NCBI GenBank assembly: GCA_903954205.1
Contig: CAJBMR010000101.1
Coordinates: 1-6,166, forward strand
Source of the DNA: an uncultured bacterium
GTDB lineage: Bacteria; Actinomycetota; Actinomycetes; S36-B12
Length of the DNA stretch: 6,166 nt
Reading direction: 5' to 3'
Of this stretch, positions 5,316 through 6,166 are shown one piece after another (positions within the stretch are counted from its first letter, which is position 1; every line of letters begins with the position of its first letter). The notes below the pieces were generated by a model that was not told the DNA's origin, did not search any database, and worked only from the letters and a program-made list of their open reading frames with translations. The position numbers and the translations under genes are program-made.

Positions 5316-5321
5316 AGCATA
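5316..5321 (-). promoter_or_regulatory. -10 hexamer (TATGCT) of a probable leaderless rrf2 promoter
   Basis: Read on the minus strand, TATGCT fits TANNNT closely and is followed by CGGGCC and then the ATG at 5309. The spacing is six bases, as at the HTH, rimO and clgR starts. No clear -35 hexamer is visible at 16-18 bases. The 89-base gap up to the lhr stop otherwise holds nothing I recognise. Confidence 0.55.
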
Positions 5322-5398
5322 GGCGTGTGCACCGCATGCGCCCGTTATCGACGCCAACAGGGCCCTTAGCGTCGTTTTCGGGCGGAGCCGCGGCGGCT

Positions 5399-6166
5399 TC
5401 AGGTCCGCAGGCGCAGGCCGCTCGGTGTGCGCGCGAAGCCGGCGGCGGTGAGCGCGGCGAGCCGCACATCATCGACGGGGATTTTCGCGACCTCGACGCC
5501 GTCGATGCGCTGCAGGGTGACCGACTGGCCCCGAAGGGCGTGTGCCAGCGACTGAGCCGCATCGGTGAGCGCGTCGGCCTCGGTGTCCCATGTGATGAGT
5601 GAGCGACGTCCGCGAGCGAGGTAGAGCACGGGCGCGCGATCGCGCAGGGTCACCCACGACCCTGCAGTGCGACTGGGGCGAGTCGCCGCATCGGTCCAGG
5701 GCAGCAGCGCGCCGTAGGGCTGCGCGGGGTCGGCGGTCGCGAGTGTGCGTGCCTGCGCATCGACGTGAAGGGCGCGCAGCATGTCGAGGGCGCCTGGGAG
5801 GGCGAACTGCGCGGCGCCTTGACCCTCCAGGGCGTAGACGCGACGGCAGCGACCGGCCTCTTCCATGGCGCTCAAGATCCGGTACGCCGCGGCGAATCCT
5901 CCGGGCAAGCCTGCGGAGCTGACAGCCTCGCGTGTGACGATGCCGTTGCGGTGAAGGAGACCTTCGACGGCAGCGAGGTGGCGAGCGGTCTCTGAAGGGT
6001 CACGCGCGACGACCAGCGACCAGCGGCCGCCGAGTGGCTCACGTGCGGGGCGTCGGCCTCGGGAGCGGAGCCGCGGCGGGCGCGTGGGCTTGCGGGGCGC
6101 GCCCCGGCGCATGGGCTCCCACGTGTCGTTGGTGACGTGGCCGGACCAGGCGAGGTCGCGCAGGGC
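5399..6166 (-). CDS. lhr: ATP-dependent helicase Lhr, C-terminal part (start outside window)
   Basis: Lhr is a large superfamily 2 DNA helicase of about 1,500 residues in actinobacteria, involved in DNA repair. Only its last 255 residues are here. The frame stays open to the right edge, so the gene is cut by the window and not truncated. The first visible stretch, ALRDLAWSGHVTNDTWEP (residues 1-18), is the typical LWDLVWAGxVTNDT segment of Lhr. Next come an Arg/Pro-rich basic linker (about 19-47), then GRWSLV. The C-terminal winged-helix and beta-rich module contains RNGIVTREAV, GLPGGFAAAYRIL, EEAGRCRRVYALEGQGAAQF and ALPGALD. The protein ends AGFARTPSGLRLRT, the usual family terminus. The helicase motor motifs are outside the window. 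In mycobacteria lhr is next to nei2. Here an rrf2-transporter pair lies between them. Confidence 0.92.
   Translation of the reverse strand, partial: ALRDLAWSGHVTNDTWEPMRRGAPRKPTRPPRLRSRGRRPAREPLGGRWSLVVARDPSETARHLAAVEGLLHRNGIVTREAVSSAGLPGGFAAAYRILSAMEEAGRCRRVYALEGQGAAQFALPGALDMLRALHVDAQARTLATADPAQPYGALLPWTDAATRPSRTAGSWVTLRDRAPVLYLARGRRSLITWDTEADALTDAAQSLAHALRGQSVTLQRIDGVEVAKIPVDDVRLAALTAAGFARTPSGLRLRT

Noticed and set aside
5310..5357. Sixteen-residue N-terminal extension of the Rrf2 protein (start at 5357)
   Set aside because: The added residues do not belong to the family's N-terminus, and the TATGCT hexamer places the transcription start at ATG 5309.
5386..5398. GC-rich hairpin AGCCG-CGG-CGGCT immediately after the lhr stop codon, considered as a terminator
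   Set aside because: The stem is only five base pairs and no T-run follows on the minus strand. Chance GC-rich symmetry is common in this sequence.

Overview
The window is dense, high-GC DNA that looks like the chromosome of an actinobacterium. The plus-strand order, RodZ-like HTH gene, rimO, pgsA, cinA, clgR, is the arrangement commonly found downstream of ftsK in Actinobacteria such as Streptomyces. The minus-strand lhr and nei2 genes are also neighbours in mycobacteria. The proteins and the TANNNT-type promoters fit this phylum. I cannot name the genus from sequence alone.

Plus strand, 1-3059. A short RodZ-like helix-turn-helix gene (21-290) is followed by rimO (321-1652), the methylthiotransferase for ribosomal protein S12. 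Then come pgsA (1649-2266, a CDP-alcohol phosphatidyltransferase), cinA/pncC (2263-2802, the C-terminal amidohydrolase domain only) and a ClgR-type regulator of the Clp protease regulon (about 2799-3059). rimO, pgsA and cinA are joined by ATGA overlaps. The clgR reading frame has an in-frame TAA immediately before a TTG codon. The annotated protein therefore begins at TTG 2832, while an ancestral-looking start lies at GTG 2799.

Minus strand, 6166-3056. The C-terminal part of the Lhr helicase (6166-5399) runs off the right edge. Downstream come an Rrf2-family regulator (5309-4860), an eight-helix TSUP (TauE/SafE-like) transporter (4748-3840) and an Fpg/Nei DNA glycosylase (3847-3056). The glycosylase start lies inside the transporter's last codons. 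The nei2 and clgR stop codons interlock in a shared CTAG where the two convergent transcription units meet.

Regulation. Four genes (HTH, rimO, clgR, rrf2) each have a TANNNT hexamer ending exactly six bases before the start codon, the layout of leaderless mRNAs. The transporter instead has a -35/-10 promoter buried in a perfect 12-5-12 inverted repeat, very likely an operator, with the adjacent Rrf2 protein as the obvious candidate ligand. The most interesting unit is this rrf2, operator, transporter, glycosylase cassette, which interrupts an otherwise familiar lhr-nei2 neighbourhood and ties a probable sulfur-anion exporter to a DNA repair enzyme.

There is no gene-free stretch above 300 bases. 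The largest gaps are 4749-4859 (holding the operator and promoter) and 5310-5398. I saw no RNA genes, insertion sequences, CRISPR arrays or prophage genes.
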